A stretch of 61,395 nucleotides of DNA, taken from positions 1 to 61,395 of IMG/VR virus record IMGVR_UViG_3300022746_000023; one strand, given 5' to 3'. The position numbers and the translations under genes are program-made. Source of the stretch: a virus. Below are positions 38,201 through 54,500 of this stretch, piece after piece (position 1 is the stretch's first letter; each line of letters starts with the position of its first letter). Below the pieces are notes generated by a model. It worked only from the letters and a program-made list of their open reading frames with translations, was not told where the DNA came from and made no database searches.

Positions 38201-41200
38201 CCCAGCGTCCCAAGTGCTATCAGAGTCTAACTGAATACAATGTGTTTGCATATAAGTGGAGGACTGAGAATACATCTCTCCCAACAACACCTCGGACATT
38301 ATTACAAACCTTGCGAGTCTGCTTTCTTCCGACTTCCACTAAATCCATATTGCTATGTAATCTAGTCTGCTGTCAGCATCGCCGTTTTTAAAGCCAGGCA
38401 GTAGGCTTGTCGTCACATGCTATTCTATGCTTTCTATCCCGTTGACCTTGCGAGCCATTAAGTCTTGCGAACTACGAAACTTCCTGCATAAACAGATTTC
38501 ACCTTGCGAGTTACGTCTGACTAGATTCACTTGCGTGTCTAGTATTAGATGCTTTTCACATATGACCGAGTCAGTCTTTGCGTTTTAATGATAGTGAGAA
38601 TCGAACCCACCGCATTCTGTTTAAGAGACAGATGTTCTACCAATGAACTATATCAACCTACTGCGATGTGCTGACTCAGTTGCTGCGTAAAGTTTTGGCT
38701 CTACACAATACAACACACCACGTACCTTTCCTCTTGCGGAGTAATCAGTCGTCTTTCGCGACCAGCGTCTGCATTACTACAGCCACCACCCACTAAAACT
38801 GCATACGAGCTCTTAGGTGCAACCCTTCGAACCAATACACTACCCTTTCTCATACCAATTAACAAAGTTGGTTTCGCATAGAAGTCAGCACCACCTGTTA
38901 CTTTCCACCTACTAACGTTCCCCTTGATGCAATCTCAGGCGTTTAAGCAAGCGTTCTTCCCTATGCACTTTGCGTCACTGTTACATCCACCCGTCGCTGA
39001 GTGAACGCTCCCTCACAGGAGTGAGCAGGCTTGTCTAAATGAACTATTGCTAGCGGAGTTATGTAGGCATACCTCCTTTGGCTGTGTCACCACAGTTATT
39101 CTTCGCATCAAGCTGGGCGAACCATACTCTTTGCAGGACATTAAACTGCCCTTAAATCTTTATTGTTTCGAGTACTTACACAGGAGTAAGGCCTAACTTA
39201 AACCTCCCACGGTGTACGAGTTCGTTACCTCATTGTACCCAGACTTTGTTGACAGTAGTTAGGCTTCCGTCAACCTGTTCTGATAACCGCTTGGAGCAAA
39301 TACTCGAAACAATAAAGATTAAATTCTTATACATCTGCACACACGCAGGAATCGAAACCTGCTGCACTTATTTTAAGAAAGTGCATGTTGCCTTATAGCA
39401 AACAGTTTCGAACCTGCTTACTATCACATCAATTCTGTTTTCGACGCAGAACCTCTATGTGCATGTGTATAAGAACTTATACGTTAACAATTTTAAAGAA
39501 CTTTGTTAGTTAGCACAATGTCTAACTAAGCTTCTATTGTAGCAAACTTTTCATTTGCTGTCAACAGTTACTTGGAAATTTGTTTTGATGCCTCTTTCGC
39601 CTGCTTACAAGGCTACGGGTAAGACTTGCGTCTTTTAGTTGACCCTCATGCAACCAGTTGAGTGTTACTCTACTCTATTGCAATCCTTCTTCCTGCGTAT
39701 TGCTACGTGGAATAGATCGTTTCTAACTCATAGGTGTTAGACGCCACTGTAGTCTCTTACAAACTACACAAGAGTGCCCAGCTTTCTATCTGGACCGGAT
39801 TTTCAGCAAGAGTCACGCAACCTATTAGCGTGGTACGCCTGCTTACTTTACATCAAAACAAATTTTTAAAGAACGTTTGTTAATTTCTTAACATGTGTGT
39901 ATTATTACACAGATTTAATTTTGTGTCAACTGCGTTAACAACTTTCTTGGAGAAATTTCACTGTAAAACGAAACGTTTGTATCAGTTCCTAACTTTTCCT
40001 TGAAAGGTTGTTCATTATACTGTTCAATTCGAAAATTGTCAAGTATAGACACAAAATGCCAATACTGTTTTAAAAACTCAATGTTGCCTCGTTTGTTGAA
40101 CAAATCTATAACCTGTTCAATTCCCGAAACAAATTTAATCTTGTTTGACAACTTTGGCAAAAGCATATTATATAACAGTTCTTCATTTAAGGTCAAGCAA
40201 TAAATGTCGTTAATTCCCAAATTGACGAACTCGTTATATAAACTATCAAATTCCTTGATTTGTTTTATAGTTGCACTGCTTGGTATGCGGCTAACTGAAA
40301 ACAGCACTATCCGTTGTGCGGATAAAGAATCAGAATTAAACAGAGGAATCATATTCATATTTAATTCTGACTAGGAGACGGAAAGATTAACTGCGACGAA
40401 TGCTGTCAATCAATCCAGGCATAAACACAGATTGGTACTTGGTGTACAACGGCTCTGTTAATGCACGGAACTTCATCATTTCAACTTCACTTAGTTCTTT
40501 ATATTGCACACCGGCTTGTTGGCCTTCTTGTGCAATGCGCTCAGAATCTTCAACACTCCATTTGCGCTCTAAACGTGCAGCATTAAATGCAGCTTGGCCT
40601 AGGTTATCTTTGAGTGTATCAGACAAACTACTCCAGAACTTTTCACTGACAATAATGCTAGTTAAGAACAAGCTGTGTTTAGTGTCGGTGATGTAACGTT
40701 TTTTACTCTTATTAACTGTTGCTAGTAAACGAGGGACCGTTGTATCAACTGCATCGTGGCAGTCGCCTTCTGTGTGAATAGAACTCCAGTAATCCTCAAT
40801 TGCATGCGGATCTGGTTGGCCACCAATAGCTTCGATTGTATCAATGCCAATTGGGTTCGTGCCAGTGTAGAAACTTAGATTCTTAAAGTCTGCTAGGTTG
40901 TTAATTTCTTTGTCGCTAGCAACAATGCGGAAGCCGCCGCTGTATGTAAATGCCAAACCACGTGCTGGGCTTTTTTCTTTAAGCTCAGTTAACATGCCCT
41001 GTCCAATTTCACCTTCTAGTACACGGGTTGCATGCTCGTGATCTGTGAATAAAAACGGCATTTCTAGCGCCATAAACGCAGGAACATTCCATTTCCAAAG
41101 CTGGCTAATATGCAACTGGCTCATTTCAAGTTGGCCACGTTCCATATAAACCATTGGGTTTTCTATTAGGCCACCATTAAATTTGTCTGCAAATTCCTTG

Positions 41201-44200
41201 GCTGTGTAGATTTCAATATCTACTTGTCCTGCTGTAGCTGCTTTTACTTCTGCTGCAAACGCTTTAGCAGTGCGTAAAAATAGGTCTACGGGTTCGTGGG
41301 CAATAAGCCATTTGATTTTGTTACTGTTTTCCATTAGATTATATCTCCGGGGATTTTAAGTATTTATACAAAATCAAAGTTGATATAGATTTGGTCCGGC
41401 GTGCAGGAATCGAACCCACATTCGTAAGGTAGAAGCTTACTGTACTATCCATTGTACTAACGCCAGCTTATATAAGAGCACTCTCAAATGCAGGCCTAGG
41501 AGGAGTCAAGCTCTGAAACTTTCGCATCTGCAGATACTAGGCTTCTTCTCCCGCTTTGACTTACGCCAAGAATACTCATATATAGGCTCCACCGTTAACG
41601 ACAGCATTCGTCCTGGCTTTATTTTATGTCGGTTAATGCACGGTGGACACACATGCCGACTTGATATTACGCTACTAATTCACGCATTACCATATAAAAG
41701 ACAACTACGAATGTTGTGTTGCTAGCCCGGCGTTGGTCGCGAAAACCCTTTCCTTGCTACTTGGCACGCCAATCTTCCAAACTACTTAGGCGCCGGCCGG
41801 ACGTTTTTATTTCGTAAGTTAGTTACCTTTTATATGGCTTGTGGGTTTTTACCACACCTGAACCTTGTTCCACCGCTCGATCAAAGACTTATGTGGCGAT
41901 CCCGTGCATTCTCATTACACTATGCCATATAAAAACATTCTGCTGTGCTCGAAACAATGATGACCCATCTTCCTGGCAACTTTTACCTGTATAGTCGACA
42001 TCAGGGTTACTCGATGTACTCCAGTGTAGTCAATCAGAATGTTTTTATATGCAAACTCATTGTAGGCAGGGCTCGAACCTGCATTAAGCCCCATAACGGG
42101 CCTTTCCTAACCAATTAGAAGACTACGAGTTCATCGGGTCATGACTCCCGATTATGGACAGGGTAATTACTCCTGTTTTTACCATATGTAAACACACTAT
42201 TAGTTTCGCCATCATCCGACTTTAAAATCAGCCGCGGTTTAAGTAATGTGTTTGCATATGGTGGCAGTTTAGTCTGATAACTGCCAAAGAGTTGTTGTAG
42301 TTTGTCTCTAGAAACAACATACATTTGGTCGTCATGACCGGGCACTCCACGTTTGAGCCTTCTGGTTAGATACCATATGTTAACACACTTTTCCGTTATC
42401 CCACGTCTAGAACGATAACTGGGGCTCCGTAGAGCAAGAGTGTTAACATATGGTAGAAGCAGTGGGACTCGAACCCACAACTATCCGGTTAAAAGCCGGG
42501 TACTCTAGCCATTGAGTTATGCTTCCAAATTGGTCCCTCCGGTCAGATTCGAACTGACGACCAGCGGATTAAGAGTCCGTTGCGCTACCAACTGCGCCAC
42601 AGAGGGTTGGTGTTTGTTTAACGTGCCAACCCTAGACCAAAATGGACTAACGTTGACACTAGAGTTTACCAGTTTTCATTTTACATGTTCCTAAATTGAA
42701 TTGTTCTCCAAGACTCTGGGTCTGGTTGTTCGTTTTCGTCGTAAGTCCATCCAAGGGCTTTCATCATCTTGTGCTTTACACGTAAGTTAGGTATGCGGGT
42801 TCGTTCTGTATCGCCGAATCCCATCATAACCCCAACTTCTGCAACTGCACCACTTCGACATAAGCCTGCCATACAGTGTACTACAACATTCATTTTATTG
42901 TCAAGTGCATGTTGAAGTAGTTTGACTATTTCATTTGCTTGTTCGTCTGTAATTTTAGCTTCGGCCGGAAACCCATCTTTATCCTCGGCATCCAGGAATT
43001 CAAATCGATGTACTTCTTTAAAAGTATGTGCAGGTGTAGGCCACCATGTTGGACAAGGATCCATAATCTGTATTAGCATGCTGTTTTCGCCAGCAGCGTG
43101 ATGCATTTTCATCGGTACATCTGCTGCTGCTACATTTTCAATCCACATTATAGCTTCCTTATTACTACATAGAGTACAAACATTATAACACAAACTACAA
43201 TTAGTGCGCCCATAGTTGTACTCCTTTATTGGTGCCCTGGGAGAGACTCGAACTCTCAGCTTACGGCTTCTTAGACCGCTGCGTTTACCAATTTCGCCAC
43301 CAGGGCATGTTGGTGGAGGGCTGTCCCGGCTCATGATTACCGGTAAGGCTAGCACCGCCCCCCATAACTTGGTGCCCTTGGTGGGACTCGAACCCACAAA
43401 ATCTCGATTTTGAATCAAGAACGTATACCAATTCCATCACAAGGGCAAGATAAATAAATTTATGAATTCACAAAATTTTCGGCAACTTATTACCTTAGTT
43501 GAAGGTCGTTTACCTGATGTAGACTACCAAGAAACAGATAAAGAAGTTATTGCTATCCTTACAAGCCGCGATAGCCAAGTCTATACTAAACTTGCACAAA
43601 AGTACGAACGTATGTCTCAGCTTAAAGACGAGATCAGTGCGCTCGAAGATGAAGTTAAGCAAACTGTACGCGATGATGTTGCTGGCATTTTTGATGCTGC
43701 TGATGCTGTTAAAACACGTATTGTAAAGACCAAAAGCCTTATTATCCAACTTAGCAAAGATCCAGAAGCAACCAAGAGTCCAAAATATAAGGACATTCTA
43801 GTAGCCCTAGTTTCTCATCTAACTCCTGAACTAATTGCAGTAGTTGAAAAGATGAAAACCACCATGGTTACTATAACTCAAAAGTCTGCTGGTGTTAAGA
43901 TTAAGAGCCTAGACGAAGGACCGCAGGCACAGTTAGCAGATCAAGTAAACCAAGTAATACAATCATGGGCTGCTGAGTACGATCAAAAGCTAGAATCACT
44001 TGCACAACAATTATGAAAATCAAACCATTAAAAGAATACATCCGCGAAGCAGAAGTTGCCGATCGTCCACCAGAATTAGCAAAACCTCCAGTGGGCCAGC
44101 AACAAGAAAAACCAACTGATAAACCAGGCGGGTTCACTGTTATGATTCTTAACGATGGTATGACCCCAGCAGAAGTAGTTATCGAAGCTATTAGTGCCGT

Positions 44201-45475
44201 AACAGGCATGAGCCAAGATGCTGCGTTTGATAAGATGATGCGAGCACATCAAGGTGGATGGGCTCCTATTAAATCTTATGGTAGCCGAGATCTTGCTGAG
44301 ACTATTGCACACGGTATCATGCGCCATGCACAGCAAAATGATCGTTACGATCATTATCGTCGTCACCCACACTTCCGTAACTTCCGAGGACCTTGGCCGC
44401 TTACTGCTGAAGTAATGGATGCTGCACAATAATTGGGGCGACTAGAGGGAATCGAACCCTCGATAACAGAATCACAACCTATGGTTTTACCACTAAACTA
44501 TAGCCGCCATAAACTCTTAACGGAGCTTTTTTAAGTACTCTCGACCGACTTTTCCTTCTTCGATCTCTTTTAGAACTGTGGAAGGAATGCCCCCTGCTCC
44601 TGTAACTTTTGCAGCATGACCGCGTTTAAGTTCACGAGCACGTTCACTTGCTACTAGCACTAGATCGAATCTATTACCAATTTTGTCTACTGCTGCTGCT
44701 GAAGTGTTTCTACTATTTGACATAACTACCTTTAAAAATCTTCTAAGACCTGTTGCATATTCTCGACTGTATCAAGGTTAGGCTCATCTCTGTGTTTGAC
44801 TGAACCGCCATAGTATCCATTGTGGCTATTACGCACTTCAATGTCAATGTATCCACGGTCAGTTTTGATAGTCCAGAATCCGTCCTGGACTACTTCGTAT
44901 CCGGCTTCGTCGTTGCGGTTCTCGCCCCAACCTTTGTCTTCGACTCCGGTTACTAGTGCGCCTCGCAATAGATCAAAGCTGTTGCCTTCGCCTAGGATAG
45001 TAACGCCGTTGATGTGATTAAACCACACGCTGTTGCAGCAATCATTTTCAGTATCATAGCGATGAAATTTACCATCAATGGTTCTAACCACTAACGCCCA
45101 GCTGTCATTGCCTAAAAATATTCCGTTGATTCGTTGGCCAACTAAATTTTTAAAAACGCTCATTGCTGCTCCTTTGCGCTATTATACATTATTTTTATTA
45201 TTGGTACCCCTGCATGGAATCGAACCACAATTCCTAAGTTCGTAGCCTAGTGTATTATCCATTATACTACAGGGGTGAAATTGGTGCTCCAAGAAAGAAT
45301 CGAACTTTCATCTAATCCTTACCATGGATTTGTTCTTCCACTAAACTATAGGAGCATGATTGGTCGGCCCTAGAGGATTCGAACCCCTAACCAACGATTT
45401 CGAAGACCGCTACTCTATCCAGTTGAGCCAAGGGCCGATAATGAAGATGGTCGGAGTACAAGGATTCGAACCTTG

Positions 45476-45508
<33 letters not shown>

Positions 45509-48500
45509 ACTGCGCTACACTCCGAATATATTGGTGGAAAGCGTGGGAATCGAACCCACTGACCTGCTCATCACAAGTCTACACCTTAGCAGGGTGCTGC
45601 ATTACCGGCCTGCCCGCTTTCCAATTTGGTGGAGATGGTCGGGATCGAACCGACTACCTTTAGCTTGCAAAGCTACTGCTCTCCCAGATGAGCTACACCC
45701 CCGAAAACTTTGCACTGTGGGCTTTCCACTCAAGTACGTGCCGTACATATAGCAGTATAGTTATATTTCATCTGCTATACCTCCCAGTTACGCTGGTACG
45801 TTGAATTTGGTGCCCCAGGATGGAATCGAACCACCACACCCTGCTTACAAAACAGGACCTCTACCACTAAGGATACAAGGGCATTAAATTAACCATATTG
45901 TGGTAATCCTCTAGACTTCCTGCCGTTACCGTAATTCTTTGCGCCAAACGTTTCTGATTGACTATCACAGTTAGGGCAGATTAGTCTAAAGTTAGATGGA
46001 TGATTATTTGTTGCATTGCCATCTATGTGGTCAGTCCACAACGTAATTTCTTTTCCATTCCAGCTATCTATACCACAACAACTACATTTATATCCATCTC
46101 TCTTAATAAGAAATTCTCTTATAAGAGCTCTTGGATTTGACAATCCTAAGTCCTTACCCGATAACCAATCCTGGTATCGCTGTTCTCTCAAAACAATTTT
46201 TTTATTTGCCTGAGAGGCATAAGAACAATCTAAGCTACAAAATTTGTGATTACTACTGTAACCTTTAAACTTGAATTCAGCCCCGCAATGAGTGCAGTTA
46301 AAGACTTTATCTTTTGTACCTTTATAATTCATATGGTAGAGCCCTTTAAAATATTTTATACTTTTATTTATGCTCTACCATTTAAATTTGGCTCCGTGTG
46401 TGAGATTCGAACTCACCTAACCATGGATTAACAGTCCAGCCCATGCACCTAGCTCGGGTTTCACGGAATAATTTCCAATAACAGTATATATACCTTGCAT
46501 ATTACTGTCAAATTAAATTTGGTGCCGCCACGTGAACTCGAATCACGGACCTTCCGCTTATCAAGCGGATGCTCTAACCAACTGAGCTATGGAGGCAATA
46601 AATACAGTATGAGTAAACCCAATCCAGGATTTGAAGAATTACAAAAGCTAGGTTACGGAACATACCGTAACAGTGTTAGCTATTCGTGCATCAAAGATTT
46701 CACTCTTACATACGCTAAGAAGACCACCGCAGAATTTATCCCAGACGGTCTTCCTAAACAAATTGGTAGGGGAGTAGGGAATCGAACCCTATCACTTACG
46801 GTCAAAGCGTAATATCTGCTCCAATCGATTTCTCCCCAACAACCATGGCGCCCCGTAGGGGTTTCGATCCCCTTACCTCGACAGTGACAGTGTCGCGCTC
46901 TCCCAATTGAGCTAACGGAGCAAAGCAATAGTGTTACTGCAAACAGAATGAACTGAGTGGCTCGCACTATCGCGGATGTAGGTTTGTCAACAATTTATCT
47001 CATTATACGCCGCTGACAAGGGCGAGGCTCAGTAGCAGCATTAAACAATACTGCAAAATTTGGGGAAGTTCCGATATCGCCCATCGTCACAGCCAACCGT
47101 TGAGCAACCATGCATCAAAACAAGATTACTATTTGCTCTGGTGGAGGCGACTGGAGTTGAACCAGTAGTGTCAGAGACGGCGGATTTACAGTCCACTGGG
47201 GTTACCAATTTTCCTACACCTCCATAAAATTTCTTTCCCGGCCGGACTTACACCAGCAATATACTAGATACGTTGAATCTAGCCTTCCTAATGACATGTG
47301 CTTTCTTCACACAAATGACGAGAAATCTTGGTGCAGCCAAAGGACTCGAACCTTTGTGGCAACTAGTATACGATGCACAGGGCACCTGCCTTCTCCATTA
47401 CTGCATAAACTTGGTAGTGGGTACGGGAATCGAACCCGTCTTACAGACGTGAAAGGCCTGTGTCCTAACCGATAGACGAACCCACCACTGAATTCTTGGT
47501 GCGAGTGGCCGGAATCGAACCGGCACGCCATTACAGCGAGAGATTTTAAGTCTCTTGTGTCTACCAATTTCACCACACTCGCAAATTTTGTTTTAAGAAC
47601 ATTGTTAATTACTAACAGTGTCTATTGTATGACATGTTTAATTTTGTGTCAACATGTTTCTGGCGACCCCGAATGGATTTGAACCACTGACATTTGGTTT
47701 TGGAGACCAACGTTCTGCCGGACTGAACTACGGAGCCATATATGGAGCGGGAAAGGAGACTCGAACTCCCGACATCTTGCTTGGCAAGCAAGTGCTCTAC
47801 CAACTGAGCTATTCCCGCATTGTACTTACTTATCATTGGCGGAAAGCAGAGGAGTCGAACCCCATCCCCTTGTCGGAGAACCTGGTTTTCAAGGCCAGTC
47901 GCAGGACCATCCCCGCTGCATTACTTTCCATGTTTGGTGGAGTATATTGGACTACATAGTTACCAACAAAGGGCTACTACTGAACCCTACCAGTTAGATG
48001 CTACTGATACCCCATTATTGGTGCCGAAGACCGGGTTTGAACCAGTGACACACGGATTTTCAATCCGCTGCTCTACCAACTGAGCTACATCGGCAATCGG
48101 GTGGGGCGATGAGGAATCGAACCTCATGAGTGCTGCGCGGGCGGAACCACCATTAACACGAATCGAACGTGAATAACTCACCAGACACCCCATTATAGGT
48201 TTTTGAGAGCCCAACTATCCCTCGGCGGGACTCACTGGATTGTCTCGTATGGGCAAGTTTAAACTACCATAGGTGCAATGTGGCTTTGTCACATACCAGC
48301 CGGTATGCTATGCACTATGGGACTCAAACCCTACGTCTATCTCAAAACTTGGTGGAAATAAGAGGGGTTGAACCTCTGACCGTCAACGTATGAAGCTGCT
48401 GCTCTACCGACTGAGCTATATTTCCAAATACATCCCTTAAGGTTTCCGGCACACTGGTCCGGACAAACTACCCGTCAAAAGGATAGTTTCATCGTCATCC

Positions 48501-51500
48501 TTAAGGTATTCATAAACAAACTAGTGGGTCGCTGCCAATGGTATTAATATAATTGATTCGTCTAGTTCGTTTGTGAATACCCTGTATTGCTACAGGATAT
48601 GTTAGGGTCAATGCCCTAACCAGTTATTTGTACTCTGCTGTTACCGCCAGCATTTCATCCAACTGTCCGCCCGTTTAAAGTTTATTATAGTGTTCTTTCA
48701 GGGCCTCGTTCCCTGGGCATATAGCACTTATGTTAACACTGTTAAATTATGCGTGATTCTGGTTTAGTTGTTTGCGCTTGTTAAATTCAACATGAGCACG
48801 ATCTAACTTTTCCTGAATCAACTGTTTACGTTGTTCTGGGGTTAGTACATTCTCTGTAACGAACCTTACCTCACGCATACGTTTTACTAAATCAATTTTC
48901 TTCATAATTCCTTTTACAAAATAAAAAACCCTGGGTGTTTAATCCAGGGTTCTTAAGTTTGTAAGTTACTGCAAGTTATGCGTAACCATCTCCCTCTCGA
49001 ACCCCAATTCTAATCTCCGGTGTGCGATCACTACTATTAAACGTATTCGCAAACAAAGACCAATAGGCTGACATGCCTAATCCGGACTGTTTTTGTTTTA
49101 ACGAATGATTAAAAGTTGTTTGCATCATGTTTCCTATTGTAGTTTATTTACCTATTGTTGTCAACTACTTTGTTTATTTATTTATCTTTTTGTTTTTCCG
49201 TTTTTTGGTAGGAGCGCCGAGACTCGAACTCGAATGAACCAATTATCTGTTGCTTACGGGATATAAATCCGCCGTTTTACCGTTAAACTACACTCCCACT
49301 AATTAGTAGGATATACGTATTCGTTTAATAGTAAAAGTCTTCATACAAATATTTATCTTTCATCTTTAGAACTGCGCGAAACCGAAAGGTGATCATGTTT
49401 TATCTCCCGAATCGGATCGTTTAGCTGTTCAGCTAACCTGTTCTTTATTGTAACACGAGTGTTATTAAAGTTCCTAATCTCAACTGCCCTGCGTCCAATT
49501 TCTTCGTAACCCAACTGTTCTTCAAGTCCTTGGCGTAGTTTACTTTCCAGTGCCCAAATCGCTAAATGCGTTTTTTCAAGCTCTTCAAGTAAGCATTGTA
49601 CACTAATTAGATTAAACTGTTTAGCTTGCTCTGCGTAATAAGTGTATTCTAGCTGACTGTCTAGACCTTTGTCAACTTTTATTTTGGCTATTACTAACCT
49701 ATCTAGCAATTCGACTACAGGAAAAGTTATGTTCATACGTATTTTTTAAATTGTTCCACTGTTAGATCAGGCAAGTTAACGTAGTCTAAATTAGCATACT
49801 GGGGCAATGCAGTGATTAGGATATTGTACAAATCATAGTAAACTTGTTCTCCTAACTTGTACATTACCATTCTGTTGTGCATACGTATATCGTAAGTTTT
49901 GTCCAACAAGTTGATGTTGTCATTGCAGATACGCTGTAGTTCTTTTATGACTAGCCGCTGCCGTTCTAACGGGTACTCAGCGTTGTCGTAGGATTCATCT
50001 ACTACGTTATCAAATGTTTTAAATCCCAATGCATGCAGGTGCCGAAGCTGGAATCTACCGCCTATTGCTAGAAATGGATGCCCTACTAGCAAAGGCTTAA
50101 ATGTCTTTTCTGTAACAAACACTTCGTTTGGTGCAGTTTCTAAAGCAAGTGTAAATTCTGTATTCCAAAAGTGCAGAGGATAAAAGTTTTCAAATCTAAA
50201 GTCCTCGTGTAAGTTTGCATCGGGCCAATCCACTACAGGTTTAATATTGTAAGGTCTATGCCCGTCCGGAATTCTGTAGTCAATGAAACTGTGAATGCTG
50301 TACTTTAACAAATCCAATTCACGCAAGCTATCAAACATAGCTTCGCGATTCATTCTGCTGGTTCCGTTTAAGAACAAAAACTTATGCGACTTGTTATGCA
50401 AGTCAACACCGTCTGCTGTGTAGGCCAATCTTGCACGATTAAACTCTGTTAGCAATCTATAAACAAAATATTTGTCTAGGTTATGCTCAACAAATCCGTC
50501 TACAGTTCTATTGCCTTGCTTTACTAAGTGTATAGGAATGCGCCCTGCAACATAATCTCTAGTGGGATAGTAACTGCTGCTAAAGGTGCTTTCGCATTCG
50601 CTAGGATAGTAAAAAATAATCGGAATGCTTAATGCAGCACAACGATCAATGATCAACTTACAATACTCTCCATCATTGCTCGGAACTTCTTCTACAAAAG
50701 CATCAGTAATTACTGCACCACCGTTGATGTCATCTGGACTGGAAACAATCTTATATGGAATGTTATACAGTTCAAGTACTGTTGTAAGTAGTTGGTTTCT
50801 TGCAGAACTTGGCCCCAATTGAGACCGTATTAGAAAGTTAATCATAATGTATGGTGCGGATGAAGGGACTCGAACCCCCACGTATTTCTACGCCAGAACC
50901 TAAATCTGGTGCGTCTACCAATTTCGCCACATCCGCATTGATGGTGGGCTCGAACGGACTTGAACCGTTGACCAAGCGATTATGAGTCGCCTGCTCTGAC
51001 CAACTGAGCTACAAGCCCATCAAGCCGCTATTGTAAGATAAAAGTATTTATCTGTCAATCCTTGCGCTCGATATCCATTTCGTCCGTTTGTCTACCAAAC
51101 TGTATTTCTACAATTTTGCAAGGTTCGCTGAATGGATTATACAGCTTATGCCATTCTCTTGTGGGTATTAATATTTGATCGTGCTGTTGCAATGTACGAG
51201 AGGGCAATTGATAGCCAGTGGCCAATTGCTGGTCTACAATGCACTTTCCTGACACAATATGCCAATATTCTGCACGATAATCGTGTCTTTGGAGGCTTAA
51301 ACTTTGCCCTGGCTCTACTGTAAGCTCTTTTACTTTAGTGCCGGGTTGTTGATATAAAACGCGATATTCACCCCACGGGCGTTGAGTCTTGGGTGCTTTC
51401 CACTCTTGCAGGATCCAGCTTGAGCTGTTGGCTTTGTTTTCGCCACCAACCCCAAATACAAATTCAACGCCACTGACTACCATTTCTGGTATGTTGTCTT

Positions 51501-54500
51501 GGTTACGGTCGCCGCCGTTGGCAAACACAATCTCAGCGTAAGGGAAACCTTGTTTGAGATCTTCAAGCAGCTTGATAGCCGACCCGTCGCTGTCGTCCCA
51601 GTAACGTACCTGATTAACATACTTGATTTTACTCACAACTGCATAGCGTTCAGCCCATGGCATAAACGCCGCGCCTTTTTTACGCTCTAGCCATGCATCA
51701 CTGTTTAACCCAACAATTAATGTATCACCTAGTTGCTTTGCTGCTTTAAGGTATTCAATGTGCCCACTATGTATAGGATCGAATCCACCTGTTGCTATTA
51801 CTATTTTCATCAATTTGTAATCTTATAAAAGTTTTTATCTAACCATTTTACAACCAGATCTTCCAATCTAGCATATCCATGTCTGTTAACACTGTCAACA
51901 ATACTATCGTTAACTAGGTTGCGTTCAACTAGTTCATACCAGCTGGTGTTTCTTGGCAATGGATCCATATCCGCAGCATAGACCGCGGCATACAACCAGG
52001 GACTGTTTTCTTTACGATAAAAGTAAGCATCGTTGCAGTCAAATCCGTTAATGGCCAACATGTAGATTAAATTAAGTATGTTGAAGCTATATGTTTGCTT
52101 GCTATAATGCGTAATTACTAATTTACTGTTATAGTAGTAGGTAGTTTGTGGCACAGTTAAACACAGCATGCCATCTTTGTTTAAAGTCCTGCGCCATGCA
52201 TTTAAGCACAACACCGGATCTTCCGCAAACTGCAATGAGTCGTGCGCCCATATGAAGTCCACTTTTCTTGGGACTACACCATATTTTTCAAAGTTACCTT
52301 CAAGTAATGTGATGTTTGGATTGTTTGCTTTGATGTCTGGTTCAAACTGCGACAAGTTAGTGTCAACTGCATAGACTCTATAGTTGTGTGGCTCAGGTGG
52401 ATCGTCGCGTGTCATTAATGTTGCCCACCAACGAGAGTCGTGGCCTGCGCCGCAGCCCATATCAGCCACGTACTCTAAACTATCCAAAAAACTGTCATAT
52501 CCATAGAGCAAGTTTAGAACTTCTAAACTATGATTATGACTTTCGTATGCATTCTTAAACACCATGCCGTAATACTTCTATAATTATTTTTTCTTTTAAA
52601 GACTTTAACCGAGGCTCAAGTTCATTACATGCTTCTGCGATCTGTTCATCGTTGCCCCACGCAAGAAGATTGTTTAACTGTCCTGCACATACTTCGCACG
52701 AATCTTTTTCAAGTTGCAAGCTAATTGCATTATGTCTTGGCTTAGACTTATAACACAAATAAAATTCGTTTAATACTTCAACGGCGCGGTCTCTTACGTT
52801 CATGATACTGTAATGTCTTCCATTCCCGCTGTTCTTAATCTAACAACGTGACCTACCATGAAGTTTTTGCTTTCTAGACCCTTCATTACTCCTAGCCATT
52901 TGTTTCGGAGCAGGGCCACTTCGTTAATGATAGTTTCAAAATCAACTACTTCATCTTCTGCTTCTGCATATTTTTCAGCATCCCTACTAGTCAATGCCCT
53001 AGCATAACCTTCTAGATACTTTTTGTAATGCTTCTGCCGAATCTTGCGTAACTGTATATTAAGGTAATTTAGAATTGCTTCAATCTCTTGTAATTGATTG
53101 AATCTATGTTCTGTAATACCCGGTAAGTTAGCTAAACTTTTTTCTACGTTCCCTTTAATGGAAATTTCGTTCTTAGCTATCTTTAGTTCGTTGTCAAAGT
53201 ACACAATGAACGCTGGTATGTTTGATAAATCTGATACTACTTTGTTATACCACATTCAATAATTCCTTATCTAGCCATGGAAATGTTGTTTTCCAATTAG
53301 TGTTGCGACGACGATCGTTCTCATCTAAGAATGTTTTTAATTTTAACAGTTCGCTACTGTTGATAGTAGCTTGTATAGATTCTTTTGCTATACCTTCCAT
53401 GTGCTCTTTGTTTATTGAGTCTGGCATTAACTGTAAAATCTTTTCAAAATCTTGTTCAAATATATTACCCATTATTGACGGAACTAGGTAAGTGGGCTGC
53501 GGTGTTGCTACAGAAAAGTAATGACCGATAGATCGTTGCTGTCTGCATTGATTAATATACTCTAACAAGTCTGGCATGGTTTTAATAGTTAGCACCGTAA
53601 TAGTTTGGTTGATATTAATCGTTAACCATTTTTCTTTGAGCAAGCGTTCAAAATTCTTCTTCCATGTACTTAGCTTTAGTCCGTGTCGTACATATTCTTG
53701 TTCCAGTCCAAAACAATCTATGCTGCAAGTGATGTCAATTCGTTTAAGTTTTTTTGTTGCTAACAATTTCTTAAACTTATTGATATACGACTCTAATGTC
53801 TCTTCGCTTACCATTAAATTTGTAACAATGCCCCACTCAAGATCTGGATGTGCTTTTGTATCAAAGAAGTTAAAACATTCATCAAATTCAGACTGATAAA
53901 ACGGTTCGCCGCCTAATACATTCAATCGTTTGAGTTTAGATGAATTCTTCTCCATCCATTGCCAAAACTTATCAACTGTGGCTCGGCGGTCAGGTGCAAC
54001 TGCAACAGCAGAGAGCTTAACTCCGTTGCAATCAAAGTCTCCAAATTTTTTGTATTCTTGATTTATCTTGGAACTCAGGTCCGGGACACAGTAAACACAG
54101 CTCAGGTTACAGGTATTGTTAAAGTAGACTTCTAACGTAGTTGGTGTCACTGACGTGGCATTGGGAGTTAGATCTAGCTCAACCGGTACTTGATTTGGTA
54201 TTTTTAAGTGAAACATTCTATCACTTGTCCCGCCAACGTCCTCAACACCTTTACAATAGGCACAGCTTTCAGTTGGCCAGTGGCCATTGAGCATCTGCTG
54301 GCGTTCTTGTATTTTCTTGTCTGTATTATGAAATGAATCAAAATTTTCCAACGTAATATTGCCCCACCCGGTACGGTGGCACGAAGCAGTCTGTCCAGAG
54401 TACAAATACAATGTACTCCAATTCCATTTTAAAGGACAGGCTGTTTCGGTATTAATTGGAAAATACTTGTTCATTCCTCGTAGTCGTTATAGTCAGTATC